Source of the DNA: Mangrovibacterium sp041596335
GTDB taxonomy: Bacteria > Bacteroidota > Bacteroidia > Bacteroidales > Prolixibacteraceae
Assembly: GCF_041596335.1 (NCBI RefSeq)
Contig: NZ_JBFHIT010000005.1
Location: 114,055-178,054 of the forward strand
DNA length: 64,000 nucleotides
Direction: 5' to 3'
Shown here: positions 17,554-28,134 of the stretch, one piece after another
Layout of the letters: each line of letters starts with the position of its first letter
Position numbering within the stretch: the stretch's first letter is position 1
Translations under genes and position numbers: made by a program
The notes under the pieces: model-generated
What the model was told of the DNA's origin: nothing
The model's database searches: none
Seen by the model: the letters and a program-made list of their open reading frames with translations, nothing else

Positions 17554-20500
17554 ATGAAATTGAAATTCGCTGTCATCATCCTGTTTTTTGCAAGCACCGT
17601 TCACGCACAACTAACCAAATCGGTTGGCAAATCTGATTTCTCCGATTGGTCGGGAATCGCGAAAGTGAAAGAAGGTGTCGCTTCTCTAAATAATGGTGAC
17701 ACAGTAGTTTATAGTTATTCCAATCAAAACCGCATTTATTTTCCGGGTATTAGCAGACCCTTTTACGGCGATGCAGCCGATTGGACAATATACAGCGGTC
17801 TGGCGTTCGACATTTTCCTCAATACTGAAAGTGCGACCGATGTTGCGGCCATACTAAAAGTGGATGAACGCGACTACAGTGAGTTGAATCCGGTGAGTAC
17901 AGCCAAACTTCGATTGGTGGGAAAGGGCTGGCATACGGTTTATTTGCCGTGGGACAGGTTCGATATTGATCTGGGGCAACGCCGCGGAACGCTCTTCGCT
18001 GTAAAGCAGGTGCTGCTGACTGCCACCTCCGAAAAAGGCTGGCAATTGCGCAATGTGCGGGTGACAAAAGGACTCACGACTTCAATCGTTGCGGATATAA
18101 AGGGGAAAGCTTCGGACGCAGGAAGTAAAGTAACCTATGACTTTGAAGTGGGGAACACCACCGGTTATGCTCAGGGCGTACAATTAATGGTGCAAAAACA
18201 GGGCTGGGAAACAATGGCGGCAAGTCTCAGCGAAACCGCGTTCGAATTGGCTCCCGGTGAGGTGAAGAAACTTCAGCTGGAGGTTAATATTCCGAATAAG
18301 CTGCCGGAAGGAATCCGCGAAAAACAAGTGGTGCGAGCCATGGCAAATGGTTTTGGCGAATCGGAGGTGAAAATCGAATTTATTACTGCGGTTCGTGTGG
18401 CCACGCCAAACATTGTTTTTACCGAAGATGGTTGGCAAAAAGTAAGGAATAAAGTTGCAACCTACGACTGGGCTAAAAAAGGGTATGACGACTATGTAAA
18501 AAGGGCGGAAAAATGGAACGTGCCCGAAGGAAGTGACTTTTCAACGATCGAAGGCAGGCCGTTGGGACAAACGGTTTTTAATACCAATGGAGCTGAAATT
18601 TATGATTGTGGCGTTGCCTACCAGCTCACTAAAAACGAAGCATACGCGGCCAAGTGTTTAAGTCTGTTGCGCCGTTTGTCCGATCCCGACGCGGGGTATC
18701 CGGCTACATTGGTTGGAGGTAGCAACTCGTTTGTGGGCGAAGGCAAATTCTGGCAGGCGGTCGGTCGCATGTACGACATGGTTCGTCAGAGCGACCAATT
18801 TACCGAAGCCGATCACCGGCAGATTCAGGATATGTTTCGTCTGTTTGTTACACAAACCATTAAAGGAAACAGCAAAGGAGCCATCAGTAACTGGAATGTG
18901 GCCGAATTAACGGCTGCATTTTATTCTGCCATGAACCTTCAGGACTGGAATCTGATCGATCAGATCCTGGCCGGACCAACGGGCATTTACAAGCATCTTG
19001 AGCATGGAATTATGAACGACGGCTGGTGGTACGAGTGTGCCGTTGGGTACAATACCTGGGTAGCTACCGAGTTTTCAGAAATAGCCATCGCCCTTCAACC
19101 TTGGGGAATCAACTTTAAAGACCGGCAGTTTCCATTGGGCACATCAAAACATTTTTCCTTGCTGTCTAGTCGGCGCCAGGGCGGTATCATGGGAATGGAA
19201 TTTGAAAAGTGGGGCAACATGGAGCGCAACTACGTGAGCATAAAGGATATGTGGGACGCATCCATTCCGTTCATCGATTTTAGGGGCGTTTTGCCGGCCA
19301 TTAACGATGCTGTGGAAGATAAGGTTTCCGGCAAGTCATACGAGCTGGCATACTACCTCTATCGCGATCCGGAGTATGCGGCCATCATTAATCGTGGTCG
19401 TGGTCGCGACTTGCTGTATGGGGTCCCCGATTTACCGGATTTTACCTCCGAAAAAATGAAACAATCGGCCTACGCCGACAACATGGGGGTGGTGATGCTG
19501 CGCTCGCAAACCAACGACCGTGAGCAACGCGAGCAAATACAGGCGGCTTTACACTACGGCTCGCATGGCGGATATCATGGACACTTCGACCGTACCAGTT
19601 TAGTTAACATGACCCGTTACGGGCGTAGTTTCTACGGAACGCTGGCCTACTGGTTTGGCTATTCAAGCTACATGTATAAATTCTGGAAACAGACATCAAT
19701 CAATAAAAACATGGTTGTTGTGGATGAAAAAATGCAGCTGCCGGTAGAGAACTCCCGCACTCTCTTCCATTCGGGTAGCATGATGCAGGCCACAGCGGTT
19801 GAAACAAATTCAACATGGGCGTATGCTCCCTATGGAGGAATTCCCCGGGATAATTCATCCTTTGCCGAACAAATGTGGTCGGAAGGCCGCAGCATTGAAA
19901 TGCCGGAAAATGCACCGGGCTTTGGTGAAGTAACCGGTCATACCGAACCGGTGATGCAACGCCGCGCGTTGGTTGTGATGGACGATTACCTGGTATTGGC
20001 AGACTATCTGGAAGGGCAGGAAGAACATCAGTTCGACTGGATGTTGCAAATTAAAGGGTTCAAGGATATTTCGGCTGAAAAACTGGAGTTTTCACATCAT
20101 TCAAACCAAATGAATACCGACCCGCTTGGCAGTGCCCAGTTTATTACCGATTGCAATTGGTATAATGCGAAAGGAACGTCGAAAACACAATACGAAATGT
20201 GTTGGGGAGAGGGCTGCGACAATGAAGGACTTCGCCTACCTCACGGAATTGAAGGCTCCTTAAAAATGGATGTTTACAATGCCTGGCCGATTGAGAAAGA
20301 AATTATGGTTGGTACATCGACCCAAACAATTGGTGTGAACAAGAAATTGTGGTACACGGTAACTGCCGATGGAACGACATTGCTGAATGACAGCACGGGA
20401 GCCTGGATTCTCGGAAGCAAGCAGATTGAACTGGACATTAGCGGTAGAAAACAGTTGGAGCTAATCTCGAAAACAGAGACAAAAGTGAATAACAACACGC

Positions 20501-21036
20501 TTTTCTGGGGAGATGCCAAACTAATTCTGAAAGATGGCTCTGAGGTTTTTGTTTCCTCATTGCCGGTGAAATACGAGAACGTTTTATTGCCCGAAGAAAA
20601 GGGACGGGACTACTACGGTGGCCCTGTTAAAATCCAGGGCGAACTATTGAACAATTCCACACCGGCCATGCCGGAAAACCTGGAAAAGGCAGCAAGAGTT
20701 ACGATCGACCTATCCGGACTGGATGTCGTGTCTTTTAACGCAAAAGTTGGGGGCGACTATCCGTTGGGTAACGAGGCTGCCCGCCTGAAAAACATGGCCG
20801 TTCGCAGCCATGGTAAAAAAGCCCGCTACCTGGCCGTTATTGAACCCTACGAAAACGAGTCGCTGGTGAAATCGGTGACAGCTAAAAACGAAAACGAGTT
20901 GGTTGTTGAGTTGAAGGACGGAAGAGTACAGCAAATAACAATCGTAGGATTGGAGGGCGAGCGTAAAAATATTGAAGTCACAACAAAGGAGTTTGTAAAC
21001 GGAGAGTTGGTGAGATCTGAAAGTACCAACCAATAG
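17554..21036 (+). CDS. Heparinase II/III-type polysaccharide lyase with N-terminal beta-sandwich
   Basis: A 1160-residue secreted protein (signal peptide 1-19, VHAQ). A carbohydrate-binding-like beta-sandwich (about 25-175) and a second linker sandwich (about 180-280) precede an alpha/alpha toroid (about 290-640, with SNWNVAELTAAFYSAM and NDGWWYECAVGYNTW). The heparinase II/III sheet domain (about 660-1000) carries YGSHGGYHGHFDRTSL. Asn/His/Tyr residues in these segments are candidates for the catalytic set of this superfamily. Such enzymes cleave uronic-acid-containing chains by beta-elimination, producing the substrate for the GH88 enzyme upstream. The exact PL family is not clear to me. 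It is longer than simple heparinases. Confidence 0.85.
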   Translation: MKLKFAVIILFFASTVHAQLTKSVGKSDFSDWSGIAKVKEGVASLNNGDTVVYSYSNQNRIYFPGISRPFYGDAADWTIYSGLAFDIFLNTESATDVAAILKVDERDYSELNPVSTAKLRLVGKGWHTVYLPWDRFDIDLGQRRGTLFAVKQVLLTATSEKGWQLRNVRVTKGLTTSIVADIKGKASDAGSKVTYDFEVGNTTGYAQGVQLMVQKQGWETMAASLSETAFELAPGEVKKLQLEVNIPNKLPEGIREKQVVRAMANGFGESEVKIEFITAVRVATPNIVFTEDGWQKVRNKVATYDWAKKGYDDYVKRAEKWNVPEGSDFSTIEGRPLGQTVFNTNGAEIYDCGVAYQLTKNEAYAAKCLSLLRRLSDPDAGYPATLVGGSNSFVGEGKFWQAVGRMYDMVRQSDQFTEADHRQIQDMFRLFVTQTIKGNSKGAISNWNVAELTAAFYSAMNLQDWNLIDQILAGPTGIYKHLEHGIMNDGWWYECAVGYNTWVATEFSEIAIALQPWGINFKDRQFPLGTSKHFSLLSSRRQGGIMGMEFEKWGNMERNYVSIKDMWDASIPFIDFRGVLPAINDAVEDKVSGKSYELAYYLYRDPEYAAIINRGRGRDLLYGVPDLPDFTSEKMKQSAYADNMGVVMLRSQTNDREQREQIQAALHYGSHGGYHGHFDRTSLVNMTRYGRSFYGTLAYWFGYSSYMYKFWKQTSINKNMVVVDEKMQLPVENSRTLFHSGSMMQATAVETNSTWAYAPYGGIPRDNSSFAEQMWSEGRSIEMPENAPGFGEVTGHTEPVMQRRALVVMDDYLVLADYLEGQEEHQFDWMLQIKGFKDISAEKLEFSHHSNQMNTDPLGSAQFITDCNWYNAKGTSKTQYEMCWGEGCDNEGLRLPHGIEGSLKMDVYNAWPIEKEIMVGTSTQTIGVNKKLWYTVTADGTTLLNDSTGAWILGSKQIELDISGRKQLELISKTETKVNNNTLFWGDAKLILKDGSEVFVSSLPVKYENVLLPEEKGRDYYGGPVKIQGELLNNSTPAMPENLEKAARVTIDLSGLDVVSFNAKVGGDYPLGNEAARLKNMAVRSHGKKARYLAVIEPYENESLVKSVTAKNENELVVELKDGRVQQITIVGLEGERKNIEVTTKEFVNGELVRSESTNQ

Positions 21037-21078
21037 ACAGAGAATGAGATAATTGAACCAGCGACTAAATAAACCATT

Positions 21079-23925
21079 ATGAAAAGGAATTACAATTTGG
21101 GAATGTTTAAACTTTACATTCCGCTACTACTTGCGCTTACGTTGTGTTGCCTGGCCGGTTCTGCGAAGGATTTTTATGTTTCGCCCTCGGGGAGCGACAA
21201 CAGTGTCGGGACGCTTGAAAAGCCTTTTGCCACAATCGCGTTTGCCCAACTGAAAGTAAGGGAGTATAAAAAGGCTAATCCGGCCGATGAGGTTACAGTG
21301 TATCTTAAAGGTGGAAAATATTACTTGTCAGAGCCCATTGTTTTTACAGCTGATGATAGCGGTTGCAAAGAAGCGCCAATTGCCTACAAAGCCTACAAAA
21401 ACGAAGAACCGTTGATTTTGGGTGGAGTAAAACTGAAGGGATTGAAATGGGAAAAATGCGACGACAATATCTACAAAAGCAAAGTGCCTGAAGGCCTGGT
21501 ATTCGAAACCTTGTTTATTAACGGAAAGCAGCAAGTGCTTGCCCGCTATCCAAACTATACCGAAGATGCTCCTGCCTTTAATGGTATTGCTTCCGATTGC
21601 TTGTCGAAAGAACGGGTGGCTACCTGGAATGATCCAACCTACGGATATTTTCATGCCATGCACAACGCTCTCTGGGGAGGAGTACATTATCAAATTACCG
21701 GTAAGAAAAACGAAAATGAAGTGCTGCTGGAAGGTGGAACACAAAACAATCGTGGCAGCAGCAAACATGCCGAGTATCGCTTTGTTGAAAATATTTTTGA
21801 AGAACTCGACACCTTGAACGAGTGGTACTTAAACCGCCATACGTTCGAACTTTATTTCTATCCTGAAAAAGGTGTCGATTTAAATAAGGCCGAAGTTGAA
21901 GTGGCTGCGTTGGAACAATTGTTTGTTTTTGCCGGCAGCGTGGAAAAACCTGTCCAGTACCTTTCAATTGAAGGGCTGACACTGAAACGAACAATTCGCA
22001 CATTTATGAAAACCGCCGATCGTTTATTGCGCAGCGATTGGACCATCTACAGGGGCGGGGTGGTGCATTTTGAAGGAACTGAGAATTGTGCCATTAAAGA
22101 TTGTGAGTTGAGCGACCTGGGGGGGAATGCCGTTTTCTTCAACCATTATAATAAAAACAGTTCGGTTGAAGGATGCCATATTTTCGATGTGGGAGGAAGC
22201 GGTGTTTGCTTTGTGGGCGACATCAACACTGCATGGCACGAAAATTACGACATCGGAAATGCTCCCGAATTGGAAGATCTTATTTTCACACGTGGACCCA
22301 AAAACAACAACTATCCGCAGTATTGCAAGGTTGATAATAACCTGATTCACAATATCGGTACCGTTGAAAAACAAACAGCCGGTGTTCACATCAGCCTGGC
22401 AGCCTATATCACTGTAAGCCGGAATAGTATTTACGATGTTCCACGCGCCGGAATAAACATCAGTGAAGGGAAATGGGGTGGAAATATCCTGGAATACAAC
22501 GATGTTTTTCTAACCGTACAGGAAACCCACGATCACGGTGCATTCAACAGTTGGGGGCGCGACCGTTACTACACCAAAAACCGGGGTGCAGCCGGCGACA
22601 GAGTGGCCAGGCATGGGTACGACCTGGTATGGCTCGACATGCTCGATAAGAACATTATCAGAAATAACCGCTTCCGATGCGATCATGGCTGGGATATCGA
22701 CCTGGACGACGGATCTGCCTGCTACGAGATCTACAATAATGTGTGTTTAAGCGGTGGTATCAAACTGCGCGACGGAATGCTCAGAACCGTCTACAATAAT
22801 GTATGTATCAACAACTCGATGAACCTGCATGTGTGGCTCACTAACAGTGGCGACACCATTAAAAGCAACATCTGCACACATGGGTATATTCCAATTGGAA
22901 TGCGCCACTGGGGGTCTTTGCTGGATTCAAATTTGTTTTTTCAAAAGGAGGCACTTACTAAAATCCAAACGTCCTATCATACCGATCCAAATAGTATTTA
23001 TGGCGATCCCTTGTTCGTTGATCCGGTCAATGGCGATTTTACGGTGGCCGATACCTGTTTGGCAAATAAAATTGGCTGGGTTAATTTCCCAATGGATCAG
23101 TTTGGGGTACAAAAACCATCCTTAAAAGCTATTGCTAAAACTCCCGAGATACCTGCAGTCGAACTAACAGCAGATGAGGTGATTCCCGGAGTTGAGTACA
23201 TGGGTGGTGTGATTAAGAACATTGTTAACGATGGTGAAAAATCAGCGGCCGGTTTGCCCGATTATAATGGTGCCAAAATAGAAAAAGGTCTTACCAAAGG
23301 AATTTTTTCGGTGGTGAAGTTACAGGAAGATGATGTGGTACTTAAAATGGACGATGAGGAAGTTAAAAACATCAACGACTTTATGTCTCGTCTAGCCGGC
23401 GAAAAGATATATAAAACCATTAGTGTGTGGCGCTATCAGAAAATGATTGTGATGGATTTACCCGATCCGGCCGATTGCAATATTCCAAAGTTGCTCAATA
23501 ATGGCAATTGGAAAATCGTATCGTTCGATAGTGAGGCGGCGCCCGACTATACCGCTGAGAAGGCCATCGACAACGATCCACAGACGTTTTGGCATACACA
23601 GTTCGAACCAATGGAGCCAGCTTTCCCGCATGAAGTTGTGGTTGATATGGGCGAAGATTATATCCTTCATTCATTTGAATATACTCCCCGTCAGGGGTCA
23701 TCGCATCCGCGCATCAAAGATTTTCAGTTGTTTGTATCAACTGATGGCGAAAGCTGGGGAAAGCCACTTTTAGTGGGAACTTTCAAAGATGCAGAAGACA
23801 TCCAGACGTTCTCAGTCGGCAAGGTGAAAGCTCGTTATTTCAAACTGCTGGGACTTACGGGCTACACCCGCAATGCAGCGTCGATTGGCGAAATTTCCTT
23901 TGTCGGAACTTGTGTGCCTGAATAA
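21079..23925 (+). CDS. GH141-like right-handed beta-helix protein with PDZ and discoidin domains
   Basis: A 948-residue secreted protein (hydrophobic signal to about residue 33). The opening KDFYVSPSGSDNSVGTLEKPFATI, the YLKGGKYYLSEPIVFT stretch and LFINGKQQVLARYPNY resemble the N-terminus of GH141 enzymes, known for alpha-L-fucosidase and xylanase activity. Parallel beta-helix coils run to about residue 680. A PDZ-like segment (about 700-790, GIFSVVKLQEDDVVLKMDDEEV) and a C-terminal discoidin/F5-8C domain (about 795-948, KAIDNDPQTFWHT, RYFKLLGLTG) follow. GH141 is my best assignment, made from remembered family features and not from a search. An inactive beta-helix glycan-binding protein is the alternative. 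An alpha-L-fucosidase would fit beside GH29 and GH95. Confidence 0.7.
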   Translation: MKRNYNLGMFKLYIPLLLALTLCCLAGSAKDFYVSPSGSDNSVGTLEKPFATIAFAQLKVREYKKANPADEVTVYLKGGKYYLSEPIVFTADDSGCKEAPIAYKAYKNEEPLILGGVKLKGLKWEKCDDNIYKSKVPEGLVFETLFINGKQQVLARYPNYTEDAPAFNGIASDCLSKERVATWNDPTYGYFHAMHNALWGGVHYQITGKKNENEVLLEGGTQNNRGSSKHAEYRFVENIFEELDTLNEWYLNRHTFELYFYPEKGVDLNKAEVEVAALEQLFVFAGSVEKPVQYLSIEGLTLKRTIRTFMKTADRLLRSDWTIYRGGVVHFEGTENCAIKDCELSDLGGNAVFFNHYNKNSSVEGCHIFDVGGSGVCFVGDINTAWHENYDIGNAPELEDLIFTRGPKNNNYPQYCKVDNNLIHNIGTVEKQTAGVHISLAAYITVSRNSIYDVPRAGINISEGKWGGNILEYNDVFLTVQETHDHGAFNSWGRDRYYTKNRGAAGDRVARHGYDLVWLDMLDKNIIRNNRFRCDHGWDIDLDDGSACYEIYNNVCLSGGIKLRDGMLRTVYNNVCINNSMNLHVWLTNSGDTIKSNICTHGYIPIGMRHWGSLLDSNLFFQKEALTKIQTSYHTDPNSIYGDPLFVDPVNGDFTVADTCLANKIGWVNFPMDQFGVQKPSLKAIAKTPEIPAVELTADEVIPGVEYMGGVIKNIVNDGEKSAAGLPDYNGAKIEKGLTKGIFSVVKLQEDDVVLKMDDEEVKNINDFMSRLAGEKIYKTISVWRYQKMIVMDLPDPADCNIPKLLNNGNWKIVSFDSEAAPDYTAEKAIDNDPQTFWHTQFEPMEPAFPHEVVVDMGEDYILHSFEYTPRQGSSHPRIKDFQLFVSTDGESWGKPLLVGTFKDAEDIQTFSVGKVKARYFKLLGLTGYTRNAASIGEISFVGTCVPE

Positions 23926-24053
23926 TACGGTTGGCACGAACATGTTTACCCGTAAACGTCAAAACGAACAATGAAACGCAATAAGTTTTGAAAGCTAGTC
24001 AAAAATCGACTGAACTTTTTTAGATGCAAACGATCAATAACTAAACCTAATAA

Positions 24054-27000
24054 ATGATGGAAAAATCACTTCATTCAGTGAAACTGATTATTGTACTCGC
24101 AGCAGTATTTGTTTTTAGTGGCTTATACTCGTATGCTCAAATCACTGTAAACTCACTCCCTGAGTTACTTCCATATCTCGACGATGACAATGTATCCGTG
24201 AAGTTGGCTCCCGGAACGTATTCAATTACGGCCAGTGACATTACCAATGGTACATTTTCCGATTTTACGACCATAAATGGCAACAAGACTTATGTTTTGC
24301 TGCTGGTAGAAGGGAGTAACAGTACCTATGATTTTACAGGGGTTAAAATCAATATTGAAACGGCAGTTTTCAATGCCATTCCTTCCGATGCCGGAGACTT
24401 TTTTCAAATTCAGGTTGTTGGGAATAACAACGTACTGAAGAACCTGACGATGGAAGATGTTGGCTCGGTGCACGACTATCCAAAGTATGGTTGCCTGAAT
24501 GTGGTGATGGATGGTCGTGAAAACCGCATTGAGGGTTTTCATATTACCACCAGAGGTTCGTTCCCTTATGGCTACGGCGACTGCTTCGGTAAAGGCGGAA
24601 CTTATACCATCAAGCATTATAAGCATAGTGCTTTTTTGGTACGCGGCTTACGCAATCATGCCTTAAACGACACTATTTTTCACTACTCATATGGTCATGC
24701 TATGTTTATGCAGGCAGCCAGTTATCCAAAAATTGAGGGGTGTTATATTGTTGGCGAAGTGCGATCGACTGACGATATGTTGGCTGAAGAAGGAACCGGT
24801 TCGGCGGCCGACCTGATCGATTTCTACACCGTTTGGGGCTACCGTCTGCCTCCCGGTTTTATGAAAAGTCTGGGAGAAGGTGGTATTCGCGCTTATAATG
24901 CCGGGAATACAGTCATCGATGGAGTCGAGTATTCACGAGGAACTGATAATCCTACGATCATAAACAATTACATTAAGAACTTGCGTACCGGAGTTACCCT
25001 GACTCATGCTACCGGCACTAAATACGTGTCGGGATGTACCACAATAGGAACTGAAAGAGGATATGCCATTGGTTCGGGTACGATCGTTGATTGTTATTCG
25101 GATGTTCAGTACGGTCCAGCATTTGGGGTTGACTATGAAAGCGACAAAAACATTACCGCCGAAATAACTATTTTGCCTCACGAAGGGGAAACCTTCAATG
25201 GTGATAAGTACTGTGCATATATCACTGGGAGCGGGCATAACATCACCTTAAAATCACAAGTTACCAATCCCGATCAGGAGTTAAAAATTGAATTTGGGGG
25301 CGATAGGCGAATAATCTCCGACCTGGCGACGACTGAAAATTATTTAGCCAAAAACATTACCCTGTACAACTACACCAATTTCCCCATTGTATTAAACGAC
25401 CTGACCAACGATAACTCCGGAGTATCCGGGGGCATGGTGACTGATTTCGGAACGAACAACAACTTCTCTCATATTGCGGTCTCTGCCGGAAAATACGAGG
25501 CTGAAAATTATAGCAACGCGAGTGGTGTTTCTACCGAAACGACTACCGATGAAGGTGCAGGCGAAAATGTGACTTCAATTGATTCGGGTGACTGGATGGA
25601 GTACGATATTGACGTCCCTTTTACTGGTACTTACCAAATTACCTATCGGGTGGCCAGCGAATCGGCCAATGGCAGTTTTAATGTGACTGTTGACGGAGAA
25701 ACGCTCGAAACTGTAACTTTTTCATCCACAGGAGGAGCTCAAACGTGGACAAGCGTTTCATCGGCCAGCCCGGTCGTTCTAACCAAAGGAACCCAAAAGG
25801 TGAAACTTAACTCCAACAGCTCGGGCTGGAATATAAATTGGTTGGACTTGACCCTGGAATGCGCAGCTCTGGAGATTAAGCCAAAGTATGAAATTGTCAA
25901 TCCAATGGGAAATTTGGTTGGCAGCTCGGAGTCAACTTCTATCAATCTTTTCAAGGGAAATACACTGCTGATAAAGCCGGAGCCTTCTGTCGGAGGTGTG
26001 TGGAACTGGACCGGACCAAACGGATTCGCATCCGGCCAACGGGAAATTGAGTTGGGAGACATTCAACTTGAAGATAGCGGAGACTATGTCGTTAGCGTTA
26101 CAAACGACTGCGGACAGCAAAGCACACAAATAATTACGGTTTCAGTTCAGGATAGCTTTGTATTCGAAGCGGAATCGTATCAACAAATGAGTGGTGTAGA
26201 AACCCAGCTTGCGGAGAGCTCAAGCGGTGGCAGTATTGTTTCGGCTATTGAAGCCGGCGATTGGGTGGAATATGAGCTGGAGGTTCCTTTCTCAGCTATC
26301 TACACCATCGACTATGGGATTGCCAGTGAAACAGCTGGTAGCTTTTCGGCTGTGATCGACGGTGACGATACAAGGGAAATAAGTTTTGTGGCCTCCGGAG
26401 CTGCCGGAACATGGATCACCGTGAGTACAGATTCAATTGTGTATTTGGCCGAAGGAACGCACACGCTGCGTATTCTTGCAAATTCCTCGGGCTGGAATAT
26501 CGATTGGATAAAACTGCGGGGAAAGCGTTTCGTGAGTCCTTGCTCACTTCCGGCTTTACACGCCGGTTTTACGGTCGTGTCGGATCAGTTAAACTGGTCG
26601 TCGGGACTCATTGATATTACCTGTGCAGAGAGTGTTAATATTTACACATCAATTGAAGGAGTAGGTAATCTGGATTCATTCAATTACCTGAAAATGTACT
26701 ACAAAATTGATGATGGTGACCCGGTTGCACTCGCCAATAAAACTGGTGGTTTTGAATGGCAGTCGATCATTCGGAAGGGTTTGTCGGGCAGTACTCTGGA
26801 GTTACTGATAGAAGCAAATTCGATCCATGCATACGACTACTATTATCAGGTTTCCCAGATCAATATTGTCGAATCAACCGATCAGACAGCACGAATTGAA
26901 GCGGAAGACTTTGACGATATGTCCGGGGTAAGCACTTCGGCTACTCGTCTTGGTTCCATTCAGCCGGGCGAATGGAGTATGTATGCCGGCCTCGATCTGA

Positions 27001-27917
27001 CCGGGCTGGAAAGTATCGATGCCTCGGTTGGTACAGTATACGATGATGCGTATATCGAAGTCCGTTTGGACTCGGTTGACGGCCTGTTGGCGGGAAAAAT
27101 CATAGTGCCGAACACCGGCTCTTACAACAGCTATCAAACGGCTAACGGATCAATCTCAGAGGTTATCGGGATACATGATGTTTACCTGGTGTACCAAACC
27201 AGCGGTAGTCCGAACGTATGTAATATCGACTGGTTTCAGTTTCACGAAGCAGTACCCGTCGTAACAATAGATCCTTTCTCAAAGATCGAAGCTGAAGAAT
27301 ACAACAATATGCTTGGCATTCAGACTGAAAATACGGCTGATGAAGGTGGTGGTTTAAACGTTGGATGGATTGAGACGGGCGATTGGTTGATGTTTTCGGG
27401 AATCGATTTTACAGGAATAAAAAGTGTCGACACACGGTTGGCTACATCAAATTCAACAAGTACCATTGAGATCCGAATCGACAGCCCCACGGGCGACCTG
27501 ATTGGCACGGTTACCGTGCCTAACACCGGTGGATTTCAAGCCTGGGAAACCGCAAACACGCAACTCTCGGATGTGTCGGGAACACACGACGTTTACCTCG
27601 TATTTAAAGGAGCCACCGGCTATTTATGTAACATCAACTGGTTGCAGTTTAAAGGAATTTCAACGGCATCTCAAAACGAAATCAATCGCTCATCAATTCG
27701 GATTTATCCCAATCCCGTTCTTGATAAATTAAAAATTGATGGAGGAAAAGATACGATCGTACGAATTTATAATCATGGGGGAGCAATCGTTAAAAATGCT
27801 GTTGTTAGTGAAAATATTCATACATTGGATGTTACCGAATTGAACGCGGGTTTTTATATTTTGAATCTTATTCGCGATAACAATGAAGTCGTCAATTTCA
27901 AAGTCATAAAAAAATAG
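24054..27917 (+). CDS. T9SS-secreted beta-helix protein with four CBM6-like modules
   Basis: A 1287-residue multidomain protein. After the signal peptide (ending YSYAQ) comes a right-handed beta-helix (about 30-470) with many Asn/Gly-rich turns (NVLKNLTMEDVGSVHDYPKYG, GHAMFMQAASYPKIEGCYIVGE) but no family signature I know. CBM6-like modules lie at about 480-600, 702-822, 945-1065 and 1076-1205, each opening with EAE(N/S/D/E) and closing with a WNI(N/D)W- or CNI(N/D)W-type strand. An Ig-like domain sits between the first two. Residues 1214-1287 are a type A T9SS sorting domain (IYPNPVLDKLKI … GFYILNL). This is the only protein here with a T9SS tag, so it is probably released or surface-bound and acts first on the polymer, as a lyase/hydrolase or adhesin. 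Confidence 0.8.
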   Translation: MMEKSLHSVKLIIVLAAVFVFSGLYSYAQITVNSLPELLPYLDDDNVSVKLAPGTYSITASDITNGTFSDFTTINGNKTYVLLLVEGSNSTYDFTGVKINIETAVFNAIPSDAGDFFQIQVVGNNNVLKNLTMEDVGSVHDYPKYGCLNVVMDGRENRIEGFHITTRGSFPYGYGDCFGKGGTYTIKHYKHSAFLVRGLRNHALNDTIFHYSYGHAMFMQAASYPKIEGCYIVGEVRSTDDMLAEEGTGSAADLIDFYTVWGYRLPPGFMKSLGEGGIRAYNAGNTVIDGVEYSRGTDNPTIINNYIKNLRTGVTLTHATGTKYVSGCTTIGTERGYAIGSGTIVDCYSDVQYGPAFGVDYESDKNITAEITILPHEGETFNGDKYCAYITGSGHNITLKSQVTNPDQELKIEFGGDRRIISDLATTENYLAKNITLYNYTNFPIVLNDLTNDNSGVSGGMVTDFGTNNNFSHIAVSAGKYEAENYSNASGVSTETTTDEGAGENVTSIDSGDWMEYDIDVPFTGTYQITYRVASESANGSFNVTVDGETLETVTFSSTGGAQTWTSVSSASPVVLTKGTQKVKLNSNSSGWNINWLDLTLECAALEIKPKYEIVNPMGNLVGSSESTSINLFKGNTLLIKPEPSVGGVWNWTGPNGFASGQREIELGDIQLEDSGDYVVSVTNDCGQQSTQIITVSVQDSFVFEAESYQQMSGVETQLAESSSGGSIVSAIEAGDWVEYELEVPFSAIYTIDYGIASETAGSFSAVIDGDDTREISFVASGAAGTWITVSTDSIVYLAEGTHTLRILANSSGWNIDWIKLRGKRFVSPCSLPALHAGFTVVSDQLNWSSGLIDITCAESVNIYTSIEGVGNLDSFNYLKMYYKIDDGDPVALANKTGGFEWQSIIRKGLSGSTLELLIEANSIHAYDYYYQVSQINIVESTDQTARIEAEDFDDMSGVSTSATRLGSIQPGEWSMYAGLDLTGLESIDASVGTVYDDAYIEVRLDSVDGLLAGKIIVPNTGSYNSYQTANGSISEVIGIHDVYLVYQTSGSPNVCNIDWFQFHEAVPVVTIDPFSKIEAEEYNNMLGIQTENTADEGGGLNVGWIETGDWLMFSGIDFTGIKSVDTRLATSNSTSTIEIRIDSPTGDLIGTVTVPNTGGFQAWETANTQLSDVSGTHDVYLVFKGATGYLCNINWLQFKGISTASQNEINRSSIRIYPNPVLDKLKIDGGKDTIVRIYNHGGAIVKNAVVSENIHTLDVTELNAGFYILNLIRDNNEVVNFKVIKK

Positions 27918-28134
27918 CGTTTGCTTTCTATCGGGAAAAGCTGGTGTAATCATGGATATGAGTGATTTGCACCGGCCATGTTTATTATAAATCTCGTCAT
28001 TGAGCGTTCGCGGCTATTTCAAAATTGAATTTCTTTCGAAGCTCATCTGCTGAAAACTTCAGTAACGTGGCGGTAGTTTTTTTGAGGCAGACAGAATGGA
28101 ATATAAACCAAATAAGATATTTAAACTGAGAAGT

